64,000 nt of DNA from Paenibacillus_AM sp052180255 (GCF_052180255.1 NZ_CP197466.1:2852001-2916000), one strand, 5' to 3'. Positions 17,325 through 25,801 are shown, counted from the first letter of the stretch. Made by a program: numbers and translations. Notes: generated by a model not told the origin, from the sequence alone.

Positions 17325-17858
17325 TTATCCTCCCTGCACAATCTGAGAGAGCATCCGATCGATATAAGGTTCATCCATTTCACCGACTCGAATCTCTTTG
17401 ATTTTCCCATCTGATCCAATGAAAAATGTCGTCGGATAATCCTTGACCCCGTATTGTTTGCGGATCACGTCTTTCTCATCGTGCAAAGAAAATAAGTTTA
17501 AATTTAATTGGTCCAAAAACTGCTGCGCCGTAATACGGCTGTTATCCATATTGACGCCAACAACTAGGACACCCTTGTCTTTCCATTTGTCCTGTTGATG
17601 TTGAAGAGCAGGCATTTCTGCCCTACATGGCGGACAGAAAGTACCCCAGAAATTCATGATGATGACTTTCCCTTTTTGTATATCTGAAAACTGATAGTTC
17701 TTCCCATCAAGGCCCTGTAAATTAAAATCAATTGCCTTTTCGCCAACCTTAGGAGGTTTAACTGTCTCTGACTTTAGATTCGTAAAAACAGTGAACGCTC
17801 CAATCGTAAGCACAAGCCCAAAAATAAGCAACTGAACCCACTTTTTATTTTTTCCCAT
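17325..17858 (-). CDS. resA: Thiol-disulfide oxidoreductase ResA
   Basis: A 177-residue membrane-anchored thioredoxin-fold protein. After an N-terminal helix (about 8-27) comes a TlpA-like domain with the active site C75-P-P-C78 (FCPPCRAEMP) and the cis-Pro region DYPTTFFI. ResA keeps the haem-binding cysteines of apocytochrome c reduced on the outside of the cell. B. subtilis ResA has CEPC; CPPC here is a common variant in TlpA-like proteins. It leads the res operon after a gap of about 90 bases from rluB. Confidence 0.93.
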   Translation of the reverse strand: MGKNKKWVQLLIFGLVLTIGAFTVFTNLKSETVKPPKVGEKAIDFNLQGLDGKNYQFSDIQKGKVIIMNFWGTFCPPCRAEMPALQHQQDKWKDKGVLVVGVNMDNSRITAQQFLDQLNLNLFSLHDEKDVIRKQYGVKDYPTTFFIGSDGKIKEIRVGEMDEPYIDRMLSQIVQGG

Positions 17859-17948
17859 AGTTAAATCTCCTACGCTTAATAACTTTACCTTTTATTATAA
17901 CGAAGAGCTTTGCGACATTAGTCGATCATTTTTGAATTTTATGTGTCC

Positions 17949-18680
17949 TTAACTAGGGCGTAAAGCCTCATCCAACAGCTCTTTCACTTCATCGGCACCT
18001 AGGTGACGATACTTGCCTCTAGGCAATCCTGAAAGTGTCATCGAGCCAAATTGAACACGCTTTAGTTTTACTAACGGGAACGATACCGCATCGAACATAC
18101 GGCGCACTTGGCGATTACGTCCTTCAAAAATTGTAATGGAAATGACGCTTTCCTTCTTATCGGTATCTACGTCTGCATATTCCACGATTGCTGGAGCTGT
18201 CATTCCATCTTCAAGTTCCACTCCTGCTCTTAACTTGTCCAAAATAGATCCGTGAGGAACTCCTTTTACTGTAGCATGATAAGTCTTCGGCACGTGATGC
18301 TTGGGATGTGTAAGTAGATGTGCGAATTCCCCATCATTCGTAAGTAATAGTAAACCCTCCGTATCATAGTCAAGTCGACCTACTGGATATACTCGCTCCG
18401 TAATGCCTTTTAAATAATCCGTTACGACTCTACGACCACCAGGGTCATTTGCAGATGTAATAACGCCTTTTGGTTTATTGAGCATCACATATATTTTGTT
18501 CTCACCTGCTATTCGTTTACCATCAACCGTGATCAAATCTACAGCTGGGTCCACTTTAACTCCAAGCGTCGTGACGGTTTCCTCATTTACCTGAACACGA
18601 CCTGCCAAAATAATTTCTTCACATTTTCTCCGCGAAGCAATACCTGCTGCTGCAAGTACCTTCTGTAATCTTTCTTCCAT
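17949..18680 (-). CDS. rluB: 23S rRNA pseudouridine synthase RluB
   Basis: A 243-residue RsuA/RluB-family enzyme. An S4 RNA-binding domain (RLQKVLAAAGIASRRKCEE, residues 3-60) precedes the pseudouridylase core with the catalytic Asp in GRLDYDTEGLLLLTNDG. RluB modifies helix 89/90 region uridine of 23S rRNA. The ATG at 18680 is preferred because GAGGTGA lies eight bases upstream; a GTG at 18692 lies within that Shine-Dalgarno. B. subtilis has spmB-rluB-resA in the same order; here a small amidase-like gene lies between spmB and rluB. Confidence 0.94.
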   Translation of the reverse strand: MEERLQKVLAAAGIASRRKCEEIILAGRVQVNEETVTTLGVKVDPAVDLITVDGKRIAGENKIYVMLNKPKGVITSANDPGGRRVVTDYLKGITERVYPVGRLDYDTEGLLLLTNDGEFAHLLTHPKHHVPKTYHATVKGVPHGSILDKLRAGVELEDGMTAPAIVEYADVDTDKKESVISITIFEGRNRQVRRMFDAVSFPLVKLKRVQFGSMTLSGLPRGKYRHLGADEVKELLDEALRPS

Positions 18681-18698
18681 GTCGAAATTCACCTCATG

Positions 18699-19037
18699 CT
18701 AATGATAACCATCCTTTGCGGAAATCACAAGCTGACTCCATGGAAAATAACCCCCTGGGCATGTTTGACAGTGGGAATACACATTTTCTTCTGTTAATTG
18801 AAAAATAGAAAGCAGTCTTAACAGCAGTTTATGTGCCATAAAAAGCTGTTCTCGCTGCTGAGGGCTCTTTTCTTGAAAACCAGTAAAATCTCCTTCAATG
18901 CATAAATGAACATACTGCGAATCAGCTGCTTCTGGCAAAGAAATAATCACACCTGTACTCAGTACCATGTAATCATAGCCCTTGCCGTTAATGGAGGGAC
19001 ATGCGGAATGATGTATGATAATTCCTAAACACTGCAA
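18699..19037 (-). CDS. Very short PGRP/amidase-2-like protein
   Basis: A 112-residue protein that looks like a reduced N-acetylmuramoyl-L-alanine amidase of the PGRP/Amidase_2 fold. It opens with GIIIHHSAC (H9, H10), has HLCIEGDF at 44-51 in the place of the family's I.LEGDF strand, and ends SHCQTCPGGYFPW (H89, C93, P94, G95, W100). These are the three expected zinc ligand types (His, His, Cys), but the domain is about a third shorter than usual and H89 is only four residues from C93. It begins with TTG at 19037, well supported by GAGGTGAT five bases upstream. No signal peptide is visible. It lies among spmB, spmA, dacB and rluB, so a spore peptidoglycan role is possible. Confidence 0.7.
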   Translation of the reverse strand: MQCLGIIIHHSACPSINGKGYDYMVLSTGVIISLPEAADSQYVHLCIEGDFTGFQEKSPQQREQLFMAHKLLLRLLSIFQLTEENVYSHCQTCPGGYFPWSQLVISAKDGYH

Positions 19038-19127
19038 GGAGAATCACCTCGAATGTAGTGGCTTCTAGTTGATGCCTCATGCAGTATATGATTCATTCCT
19101 CCATTAGGTTAAGAAAAACAATCGAGG

Positions 19128-19664
19128 TTAAGAACTGAAAACAAGTAGACATACAATAATTGACGCAATAAAACCTACCAAGTCTGAGATTAAACCCACT
19201 TTAAGGGCATAGCTTGTCCGCCGAATCCCAATTGCGCCAAAATAGACTGTAATCACATACAGTGTCGTGTCTGTACTCCCCTGAACCGTTGCAGCAATCC
19301 GCCCAATTAAGGAATCAGGTCCAAATTGTGCGATCAAATCTGTCGTAAAAGCGAGCGATCCCGCTCCTGTAATCGGTCGTAAGAACGCAAGTGGCAATAC
19401 TTCGCTCGGTACGCCAAGAGTATCAAAAAGTGGCTTTATGAAACCTAAAATTAAATCCATGGCTCCAGAAGCACGAAACACAGAAATCGCAACCATCATG
19501 CCTACGAGATGAGGAATAATTTTGATCGCTGTATCAAAGCCATCTTTTGCACCTTCCACAAATGATTCATAAACAGGAACTTTGCGATAAGCTGCAAAAA
19601 GTGGAATAAACACGACCATTGCCGGAATAGCCCATGCAGAAATTAGTGATATAAATCCGAACAT
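19128..19664 (-). CDS. spmB: Spore maturation protein SpmB
   Basis: A 178-residue polytopic membrane protein with nucleoside-transporter gate-like (Gate) helices, typical of SpmB: AIKIIPHLVGMMVAI early and PITGAGSLAFT in the middle. In B. subtilis spmA and spmB mutants make spores with poor core dehydration and low heat resistance; the biochemical role is unknown. The ATG at 19664 is seven bases after the spmA stop codon. It is in the dacB-spmA-spmB order known from B. subtilis, where the operon is read in the mother cell. Confidence 0.93.
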   Translation of the reverse strand: MFGFISLISAWAIPAMVVFIPLFAAYRKVPVYESFVEGAKDGFDTAIKIIPHLVGMMVAISVFRASGAMDLILGFIKPLFDTLGVPSEVLPLAFLRPITGAGSLAFTTDLIAQFGPDSLIGRIAATVQGSTDTTLYVITVYFGAIGIRRTSYALKVGLISDLVGFIASIIVCLLVFSS

Positions 19665-19671
19665 TTTGCAA

Positions 19672-20271
19672 TCACCCTTTCGATGTCGGGTTTAAACGAT
19701 GTCTATGTCGATACCAGCGATCAACAATGATAGCTGCAGCTGTAGAAACCAAAGTTGCTAGCAGTGTTGTCCCCACAATTTCAGCAGGATTCAGTGAATT
19801 GTAATTCATCCGAATCGCAATTAGTGTGGTTGGAATTAACGTGACTGACGAGGTGTTGAGAGCAAGTAAGGTGCACATCGCTGGAGAGGCTAGTTCTTTA
19901 TCCCCGTTCAATTTCTGCAGCTCTTGCATGGCTTTAATTCCCATCGGTGTCGCTGCATTACCAAGCCCAAATATATTCGCACTCATGTTCGACATGATAT
20001 AGCCAATAGCTGGATGATTACTCGGAACCGAAGGGAATAAGAACCGCACAAGGGGCTTAAGCCAGGCAGATAGCTTCCGCAAAATACCAGCATCCTCTGC
20101 GATTCGCATAATCCCTAACCAAAACACCAGAATCGAGATGAGCCCGAAACAAACCGTTACACCGCTTTTTGCCCCTTCAAATACTGCCTGAGTCGCCGCT
20201 TCTACATTTCCCTGCACCGCGGCTACCGCAAATCCAGCAACGATGAAAAATAACCAGATCCAATTGACCAT
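19672..20271 (-). CDS. spmA: Spore maturation protein SpmA
   Basis: A 199-residue membrane protein of the Gate-domain family, with about five helices and the signature GLGNAATPMGIKAM. It works with SpmB and DacB in spore core dehydration in B. subtilis. It starts at 20271 with ATG and lies 28 bases after dacB on the same strand, so the three genes are one operon. A basic tail (DRWYRHRHRL) follows the last helix. Confidence 0.93.
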   Translation of the reverse strand: MVNWIWLFFIVAGFAVAAVQGNVEAATQAVFEGAKSGVTVCFGLISILVFWLGIMRIAEDAGILRKLSAWLKPLVRFLFPSVPSNHPAIGYIMSNMSANIFGLGNAATPMGIKAMQELQKLNGDKELASPAMCTLLALNTSSVTLIPTTLIAIRMNYNSLNPAEIVGTTLLATLVSTAAAIIVDRWYRHRHRLNPTSKG

Positions 20272-20299
20272 TGTCTCACCACCATTTAGCTTGATCGAT

Positions 20300-21481
20300 T
20301 TAGAATAAAGTAACTAACGCATGAATGACGGATTTCCACATCAGAATGAATCGCTGTAGTTTTGTAATATGTACTTCGGTTGGCTTAAATCCCATTGTTT
20401 CTTGTGCATCTATGGCGAGATAGGGAGAATTGGGCTCATATAAGAAGACATTTGCTCCGATTTCTTTTCCATTTAATTGGAACTGAAGTAACCCTTTGCG
20501 TCCAAGTTGTTCGTCCGTAGAACCAATTGGATACTTCACAATGGTTTGGGTTACTTTTGATCGCTCATTAGCATGTAGTGGATATAAGAATGATCGTCCT
20601 GCTACCCAACCTGTAGATTCAATCGCATCTCCTTTATGGATGAGTTCCACAAGCGAAAATTGTTTAAATCCATAGTTAAGCAGCTTCGTATGGTCCAACC
20701 AATCATCGGAGTCATTAAGTGTGACTACAGCTAGTTGCTGGCCACCTCGGGTCGCAGACGAGATTAAACAACGACGAGCAAGCTTTGTAAATCCCGTCTT
20801 CACTCCGTCTGCCCCTTCATAGAAAGATAACATCCTGTTCTTGTTTAGCCATAAGTAGTTCCCACCATCATTCGGGTTAGGAACTCGCGCTTCTTTTGTT
20901 TTCACAATTTCTTGAAATGTTGGATTGTGTAGGGCATAGGCTGTTAATTTAGCCATATCTGAAGCTGTGGCTTTATTGCCTCCAAATTCATCAAGACCCG
21001 TTGGGTTCGTGAAAATAGATTGACTCATACCCAGCATTTGCGCTTTCTCATTCATCATGTAGACAAAACCTTCCACACTGCCTCCAATATGTTCTGCGAC
21101 CGCAGTCGCGGCATCATTGCCTGAACGCAGCATCATGCCTTGCAGCAACTGATGCAAGCTAATAACCTGTCCCACCTTTAAATAAAGAGCAGAACCTTCC
21201 TTACCGGCTGCTCTTGAACTGATCGTAACCGCACTGCTTAAATTCCCACTTTCTATCGCAATAATCGCTGTCATTATCTTGGTTAATGAGGCAATTAGCA
21301 TTGGCTTGTCTGCATTATGTGCATATAAAATACGTCCTGAAGTCACATCAATAAGGGCTGCTCCTTTGGCATGATCAAGAATAACTGATTCTTCAGCCAT
21401 CACCCATTTACCTGGAATAAGAGTAACAAGACAAATACACATAGCGAGCAACATCAACCACTTTATTTTGAATGAACGCAC
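20300..21481 (-). CDS. dacB: D-alanyl-D-alanine carboxypeptidase, DacB (spore cortex type)
   Basis: A 393-residue low-molecular-weight penicillin-binding protein (family S11). A signal peptide (about 1-29, cut near VMAEE) precedes the peptidase with SLTK (S65-K68), SGN (120-122) and KTG (228-230), so it looks active. A C-terminal PBP5-like domain and an amphipathic end follow. DacB in B. subtilis controls cortex cross-linking. The gene starts with GTG at 21481 behind GGAGG. Position next to spmA/spmB, rather than sequence, separates it from the second S11 enzyme of this window, dacF. A possible sigma-E promoter lies just upstream. Confidence 0.92.
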   Translation of the reverse strand: MRSFKIKWLMLLAMCICLVTLIPGKWVMAEESVILDHAKGAALIDVTSGRILYAHNADKPMLIASLTKIMTAIIAIESGNLSSAVTISSRAAGKEGSALYLKVGQVISLHQLLQGMMLRSGNDAATAVAEHIGGSVEGFVYMMNEKAQMLGMSQSIFTNPTGLDEFGGNKATASDMAKLTAYALHNPTFQEIVKTKEARVPNPNDGGNYLWLNKNRMLSFYEGADGVKTGFTKLARRCLISSATRGGQQLAVVTLNDSDDWLDHTKLLNYGFKQFSLVELIHKGDAIESTGWVAGRSFLYPLHANERSKVTQTIVKYPIGSTDEQLGRKGLLQFQLNGKEIGANVFLYEPNSPYLAIDAQETMGFKPTEVHITKLQRFILMWKSVIHALVTLF

Positions 21482-21515
21482 GCGGGTTTCCTCCTACCAA
21501 TTCAGTCCTTTTGCA

Positions 21516-21545
21516 TGTATATGCTTATCCCACAATGAAATATGT
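21516..21545 (-). promoter_or_regulatory. Possible sigma-E promoter of the dacB-spmAB operon
   Basis: On the minus strand ACATATT (21545-21539) lies 15 bases before CATATACA (21523-21516). This fits the sigma-E -35 pattern well and the -10 pattern CATACANT only partly (6 of 8). B. subtilis dacB is sigma-E dependent, which raises the prior. Confidence 0.4.
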
Positions 21546-21591
21546 CCAGCATCTTGAACAAACTCTTTTTTAAAAAAATGTTCTACCTGTA

Positions 21592-21620
21592 TTTACATCC
21601 GCTACAAAAATAGCTATAAT
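21592..21620 (+). promoter_or_regulatory. Sigma-A promoter of the ArsB/NhaD-type permease
   Basis: TTTACA at 21592-21597 and a perfect TATAAT at 21615-21620 with a 17-base spacer. Transcription should start near 21627, about 25 bases before a terminator-like hairpin. Confidence 0.75.
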
Positions 21621-21651
21621 TTTTAATTAAACGAATATGGGGAACATAATG

Positions 21652-21690
21652 GAGGAGCCAGTCACACAAGGCTCCTCTTTTCTTTATTTT
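21652..21690 (+). terminator. Terminator-like hairpin in the permease leader (attenuator candidate)
   Basis: GAGGAGCC (21652-21659) pairs perfectly with GGCTCCTC (21670-21677), followed by a T-rich tail TTTCTTTATTTT. It lies between the promoter and the start codon of the permease, with no plus-strand gene before it to terminate. It could therefore act as an attenuator, or end a roughly 60-base RNA. Confidence 0.6.
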
Positions 21691-21719
21691 CAAGTTCCCG
21701 TAAAAGGAGAGTGGTACAT

Positions 21720-23030
21720 ATGGATCAAACATGGATAGCACTAATTATTTTTCTAATATCCTATGCCATAATTATCTCAGAAAAAGTTAACCGCGCGGTC
21801 ATCGCTCTTTGTGGAGCAGGATTGATGATCATTCTAGGCCTACTCGACATTCACAAAGTATTTACCCAATACATCGAGTGGAACACAATCGTACTCTTAA
21901 TTGGCATGATGATTTTAGTCAGCATCGCCAACAAGACTGGTATTTTTCAATATGTGGCCATTAAAGCAGCCAAGTTTTGCAAAGGTAACCCGATTCAAAT
22001 CTTAGTCATGATGTCTATCCTTACTGCAATCGGATCTGCTTTTCTCGATAATGTAACTACGGTTCTGCTTGTTGTGCCTGTCACGTTATCCATTACGCGC
22101 ATTCTTGGCGTGAACCCGGTTCCATATCTGATTTCAGAAATTATTGCCTCTAATATTGGTGGCACAGCGACGCTCATTGGTGATCCTCCGAATATCATGA
22201 TTGGATCTGCGAACACGCACTTAACTTTCAATTCATTCCTACTCAACCTTGGCCCTATTGCTGTCATTATTATGGGTGTGACGACAACGATGTTGTATTT
22301 CATCTATCGCAAGCAGCTTAAGCCGAATCCAGCCAAACAAGCGGATCTAATGAAATTGAATGAAAATGACAACATTAAGAACCGTCCATTAATGATCAAA
22401 TCGCTAATCATTCTAGGGATTACGATGCTTGGATTCGTCCTGCATTCCGTCATTCATGTTGAAGCTTCTGTTGTCGCCTTATTTGGAGCTTCCTTGCTTA
22501 TGCTCTTCGGACTTAAAACCGAACATGAGGTGGAAGAAGCACTTCATTCGGTCGAGTGGGTTACAATCTTCTTCTTTGGCGGACTATTCGTGCTCGTAGG
22601 CGGTTTGCAAGAGGTTGGTATTATTAGCAGTATGGCTGAGAAAATCTTAGCCATTACAAACGGCGATATTGGATCATCATCCCTGCTCATTCTATGGGTA
22701 TCCGGAATCGCTTCTGCGACGATTGATAACATTCCATTTGTAGCAACAATGATCCCGCTCATCAAAGATATGGCCGTTAATTTAGGGTTAGACGCCGCGT
22801 CACAACAAATTAATGTGTTATGGTGGTCACTTGCACTTGGTGCTTGCCTTGGGGGGAATGGAACGATTATCGGGGCATCTGCGAACGTCATCGTCGCAGG
22901 TATGGCTTCCAAAGAAGGCAAAGGATTCTCCTACTTTGAATTTTTGAAAATAGGAGCACCCATCACAATCGTTTCGTTAATCCTTGCAAATGTGTACATT
23001 TACTTTAGATACATTATCTTCTTACCGTAA
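21720..23030 (+). CDS. ArsB/NhaD (ion transporter superfamily) permease
   Basis: A 436-residue permease with about 11-12 membrane helices in two halves. Each half has a re-entrant-type motif: FLDNVTTVLLVVPVT with IGGTATLIGDPPNIMIG in the first, and TIDNIPFVATMIP with GGNGTIIGASANVIV in the second, which are hallmarks of the ArsB/NhaD and SLC13-like group. It could carry arsenite, Na+/H+ or a dicarboxylate; the substrate cannot be read. No arsR or arsC is nearby, so arsenic resistance has no support from context. The ATG at 21720 is ten bases after AGGAGA; a GTG at 21711 is too close to it. Confidence 0.85.
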   Translation: MDQTWIALIIFLISYAIIISEKVNRAVIALCGAGLMIILGLLDIHKVFTQYIEWNTIVLLIGMMILVSIANKTGIFQYVAIKAAKFCKGNPIQILVMMSILTAIGSAFLDNVTTVLLVVPVTLSITRILGVNPVPYLISEIIASNIGGTATLIGDPPNIMIGSANTHLTFNSFLLNLGPIAVIIMGVTTTMLYFIYRKQLKPNPAKQADLMKLNENDNIKNRPLMIKSLIILGITMLGFVLHSVIHVEASVVALFGASLLMLFGLKTEHEVEEALHSVEWVTIFFFGGLFVLVGGLQEVGIISSMAEKILAITNGDIGSSSLLILWVSGIASATIDNIPFVATMIPLIKDMAVNLGLDAASQQINVLWWSLALGACLGGNGTIIGASANVIVAGMASKEGKGFSYFEFLKIGAPITIVSLILANVYIYFRYIIFLP

Positions 23031-23050
23031 TATCCATCATTAGAGCATAA

Positions 23051-23082
23051 TAAAAAGCGCCTAATCGCATAGGCGCTTTTTA
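23051..23082. terminator. Bidirectional terminator between the permease and ytfJ
   Basis: AAAAAGCGCCT (23052-23062) pairs with AGGCGCTTTTT (23071-23081) around AATCGCAT, with A and T runs on the two sides; it can stop both convergent transcripts. Confidence 0.85.
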
Positions 23083-23097
23083 GCTTTAGTATTGTTT

Positions 23098-23550
23098 TTA
23101 AGAATTGGACGAACTGGAGGATGAATCACCGCTGTTTGACATCATTTGCTGAACTCTATCGATGATCATCGGTGTTGTGTCAATGATTCGCTCTAAGATA
23201 TGCGTATTGCGTTCGAGTGATAATACATTGACGCCATTTTTTCCTACAACTAAAAAAGCAATCGGAGTGATCGATATACCGCCGCCGCTTCCGCCGCCAA
23301 ACGGATACTCATTTCCGCTTCCACCTTGCTGTTTCTGATTCGAATTGCCTCCTGATCCTTGATCCTCTTCGGAATAAGGTACAAATTCAGAACCACCAGC
23401 AGCAAAACCAAATCCGATTTTGGAAATCGGCATAATGACGGAGCCATCCGGTGTTTCTACAGGATCGCCAACAATGGTATTCACGTCCACCATGGCTTTA
23501 ATGTTCTCCATTGCGGTCTTCATCAGACCTTGAATTGGGTGTTCAGACAT
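23098..23550 (-). CDS. ytfJ: Sporulation protein YtfJ (GerW family)
   Basis: A 150-residue GerW-family protein with the signatures GDPVETPDGSVIMPISK and GFGFAAGG in the first half, a Gly/Gln/Ser-rich insert (about 68-92), the conserved PIAFLVV and a Ser-rich end. In B. subtilis YtfJ/GerW is made in the forespore and is linked to germination of spores through the GerA-type L-alanine route. The ATG at 23550 has AAGGAGGT upstream. It follows ytfI as in B. subtilis. Confidence 0.9.
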   Translation of the reverse strand: MSEHPIQGLMKTAMENIKAMVDVNTIVGDPVETPDGSVIMPISKIGFGFAAGGSEFVPYSEEDQGSGGNSNQKQQGGSGNEYPFGGGSGGGISITPIAFLVVGKNGVNVLSLERNTHILERIIDTTPMIIDRVQQMMSNSGDSSSSSSNS

Positions 23551-23647
23551 CCCTAATACCTCCTTAATGCGTATAGATTAACGTATTCGTTCAGTTATTA
23601 GCATGTCCTAACTTAACCTGACTATGTGTAAGCGATCCGAAATAAAG

Positions 23648-24349
23648 CTAAGCAACAGCCTTCTTCCGTTTTCTAAACATCCTTTGCCACGTTCGAAGCC
23701 CACCCTTACTTTGTTTAAGCCGTACCTTCAATCTCCTGCGTGCAAGAAATAAATAAAAGATTCGTGTCTTCAAAGTAACAAGGATCTCTGTTGAATACGT
23801 GGTCTGATTGTATTGTGGATTGACAGATAGCTTTGGCGGACTCTGCAATTGAATATAACGAAATACCCAACCTAACAACGAAGTTTTTACAGCCCATAAT
23901 ACACCGACCGCCATAGCCGTATTCGGCGCATCACCGATCCCAATTCGTGAATCCCATTGAAAATAACTACACTTAATTGTAGAAAGTGTTTGTATCAGCC
24001 ATCTGTTCAAATCACGTGTTTGCTGTAAGATCATTCTCGTATTATGAATACTTCGTGATAGTCCTCTACGAGTGATAGACGTTTTTTTCTTACCAACAGT
24101 CTTATGCGAATTCGCATTCACTTCCTTACTTTTCACCTTTATACCTTGACTCATATTCATAAAATCTACAATCGGTACTTCAAACCGATGTCGGATAAGT
24201 CCAAAAAGAGCTTTAAACTCAAATGTGAAGGAGTCATTATTCTTCACTCTCCTTATATGCATCTTGCCTTCAACATAAGTGCAAGAAAGTACGAACAAGA
24301 GCAGGCAAAGCCCGATTAAAATTCCAATGATCCACAACAGCCATCCCAT
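23648..24349 (-). CDS. ytfI: DUF2953 membrane protein YtfI
   Basis: A 233-residue protein with an N-terminal membrane helix (about 3-24), the DUF2953 stretch GLIRHRFEVP with a following basic region, and a very basic C-terminus. The function is unknown; B. subtilis ytfI is a forespore-expressed partner of ytfJ. The identification rests on the pair order and the family pattern of a leading helix followed by GDA..TA..G..WA (IGDAPNTAMAVGVLWAV). The ATG at 24349 follows GGGGGATC. It starts about 80 bases after scpB on the same strand. Confidence 0.82.
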   Translation of the reverse strand: MGWLLWIIGILIGLCLLLFVLSCTYVEGKMHIRRVKNNDSFTFEFKALFGLIRHRFEVPIVDFMNMSQGIKVKSKEVNANSHKTVGKKKTSITRRGLSRSIHNTRMILQQTRDLNRWLIQTLSTIKCSYFQWDSRIGIGDAPNTAMAVGVLWAVKTSLLGWVFRYIQLQSPPKLSVNPQYNQTTYSTEILVTLKTRIFYLFLARRRLKVRLKQSKGGLRTWQRMFRKRKKAVA

Positions 24350-24432
24350 TATGGCATGATCCCCCTCTATACAAAAACTCCGACAATGAAGAGTTCTTCA
24401 CTATCGGAGTTAGTATAGCTTGCAGGAACGAT

Positions 24433-25050
24433 TTACATTCCTTTTCTTTCATTTTCCAATTGTTCAAAAGTAATCTGGTCCGATTCAAGCTTGTCGAACA
24501 ACATTCTCGATTCTGCTTTCAAATCCAGTTCTCCTTGAAGGGCAGAGGTATCAGGCAATTCTTTTAATGAATTTATTCCAAAATATTCCAAAAACTGCTT
24601 CGAGGTCCCGTACAGAATCGGTCTCCCAATTGCATCCGCTCTTCCTACTTCACAAATTAAACCCTTACCTACAAGGGTATGTAAAGGCCGCTCTGATTTT
24701 ACCCCACGAATCTCCTCCACATCGATTCGCGTAATAGGCTGCTTATAAGCGACAATTGCTAATGTTTCAAGTGCAGCTTGCGATAATGTAGACCGTGAAG
24801 GGCTTTGTGCTAAACGTTCAAAATAAGGTGCATGATCAGGCAATGTCGTCAATTGATAGGCACCTGCAACTTCCGCAATTCGAACACCCCTGCGTTCTCT
24901 CGTTAAATCCCGCTGTAAATCTTTAATCAGTTGTCCAGATAAGTGATTATCGATCTCAAGTACTTCTGCAATCGATTTGATATCCAATCCTTCATCTCCC
25001 GCTGCGAACAGCAGGCCTTCAATAATTGATTTCATCTCCCGTGAATTCAA
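24433..25050 (-). CDS. scpB: Segregation and condensation protein B
   Basis: A 205-residue winged-helix protein of the SMC-ScpA-ScpB condensin: IIEGLLFAAGDEGLD near the start and two wHTH domains with QAALETLAIVAYKQPITR and the turn RADAIGRPILYGT. It binds ScpA as a dimer and helps chromosome folding. I place the start at the TTG at 25050 because GAGGAGGAAG lies eight bases upstream, giving MNSREMKSII; the ATG at 25035 has its purine tract only one base away and the longer frame to 25077 has no site. The start lies inside the end of scpA, so the two are coupled. Confidence 0.92.
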   Translation of the reverse strand: MNSREMKSIIEGLLFAAGDEGLDIKSIAEVLEIDNHLSGQLIKDLQRDLTRERRGVRIAEVAGAYQLTTLPDHAPYFERLAQSPSRSTLSQAALETLAIVAYKQPITRIDVEEIRGVKSERPLHTLVGKGLICEVGRADAIGRPILYGTSKQFLEYFGINSLKELPDTSALQGELDLKAESRMLFDKLESDQITFEQLENERKGM

Positions 25051-25801
25051 TTTTAACTTCCTCCTCTCGTGCTTCAATCACAATTTCCTCGAATAAGTTG
25101 TGCTGATAACAAGAGATTACTTTGCGCTTCATTAGCTCAAGCATAGCCAGAAAAGTAACAATAATCTCCTCGCGTGTCAATTCATAATCAAATAACTTGG
25201 AGAACAGCACCTTTCCTCGCTTGATTTGAAGCATTTGCATAATTTCCGCCATGCGATCCTTTACCGAAACTTCATCTCGACGAATTTTCGCAACAGTCGT
25301 ACGCGAAACCAACTTACGAAGGGAGCGGCGAAAAGCTAGAAGCAAGTCATTAATGTCCAATCCTTCAACTGGATTCTCCTGTGTAGGGGTTAAAAAAGGC
25401 GTTAAATCTTCTGGCTCACGCGTAAATACTAAGCTTCGATCAACCTCTTTTTCACGCAATAAGTCAGCAATCGCCTTGTATTTACGATATTCTAGAAGCT
25501 TCTGAACAAGTTCTGCACGCGGGTCCCAATCTTCATCTTCATATGGCTCCATATCTAGCTCCACAACGGGTGGTTTCGGGAGCAGCATCTTACTCTTAAT
25601 CGACAGCAAGGTTGCGGCCATAACAAGGAACTCGCTTGTCACTTCTAGCTCAAATTCCTCCATCGCCTTTACATATTCCAGATATTGATCTGTAATCTCT
25701 TTAATCGGGATATTATAAACATCCACCTCAGCCTTATCAATTAAATGCAATAGCAAATCAAGGGGACCTTCAAAAACGTCCAGCTTATACAGTACCTTCA
25801 A
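25019..25801 (-). CDS. scpA: Segregation and condensation protein A
   Basis: A 260-residue kleisin subunit of the Smc condensin. It has the family start YKLDVFEGPLDLLLHLI, the N-terminal domain that binds the Smc neck, a variable acidic linker (about 80-100 and 125-140) and a C-terminal winged helix (VTFLAMLELMK) that binds the Smc cap. The start is TTG at 25801 with AGGGGGAG seven bases before it. It overlaps scpB by 32 bases using the chosen scpB start. B. subtilis also has scpA near the rib operon. Confidence 0.94.
   Translation of the reverse strand: MKVLYKLDVFEGPLDLLLHLIDKAEVDVYNIPIKEITDQYLEYVKAMEEFELEVTSEFLVMAATLLSIKSKMLLPKPPVVELDMEPYEDEDWDPRAELVQKLLEYRKYKAIADLLREKEVDRSLVFTREPEDLTPFLTPTQENPVEGLDINDLLLAFRRSLRKLVSRTTVAKIRRDEVSVKDRMAEIMQMLQIKRGKVLFSKLFDYELTREEIIVTFLAMLELMKRKVISCYQHNLFEEIVIEAREEEVKIEFTGDEINY

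Noticed and set aside
21711..23030. Arsenite efflux pump ArsB
   Set aside because: The superfamily fits, but no arsR, arsC or arsA is nearby; substrate left open.
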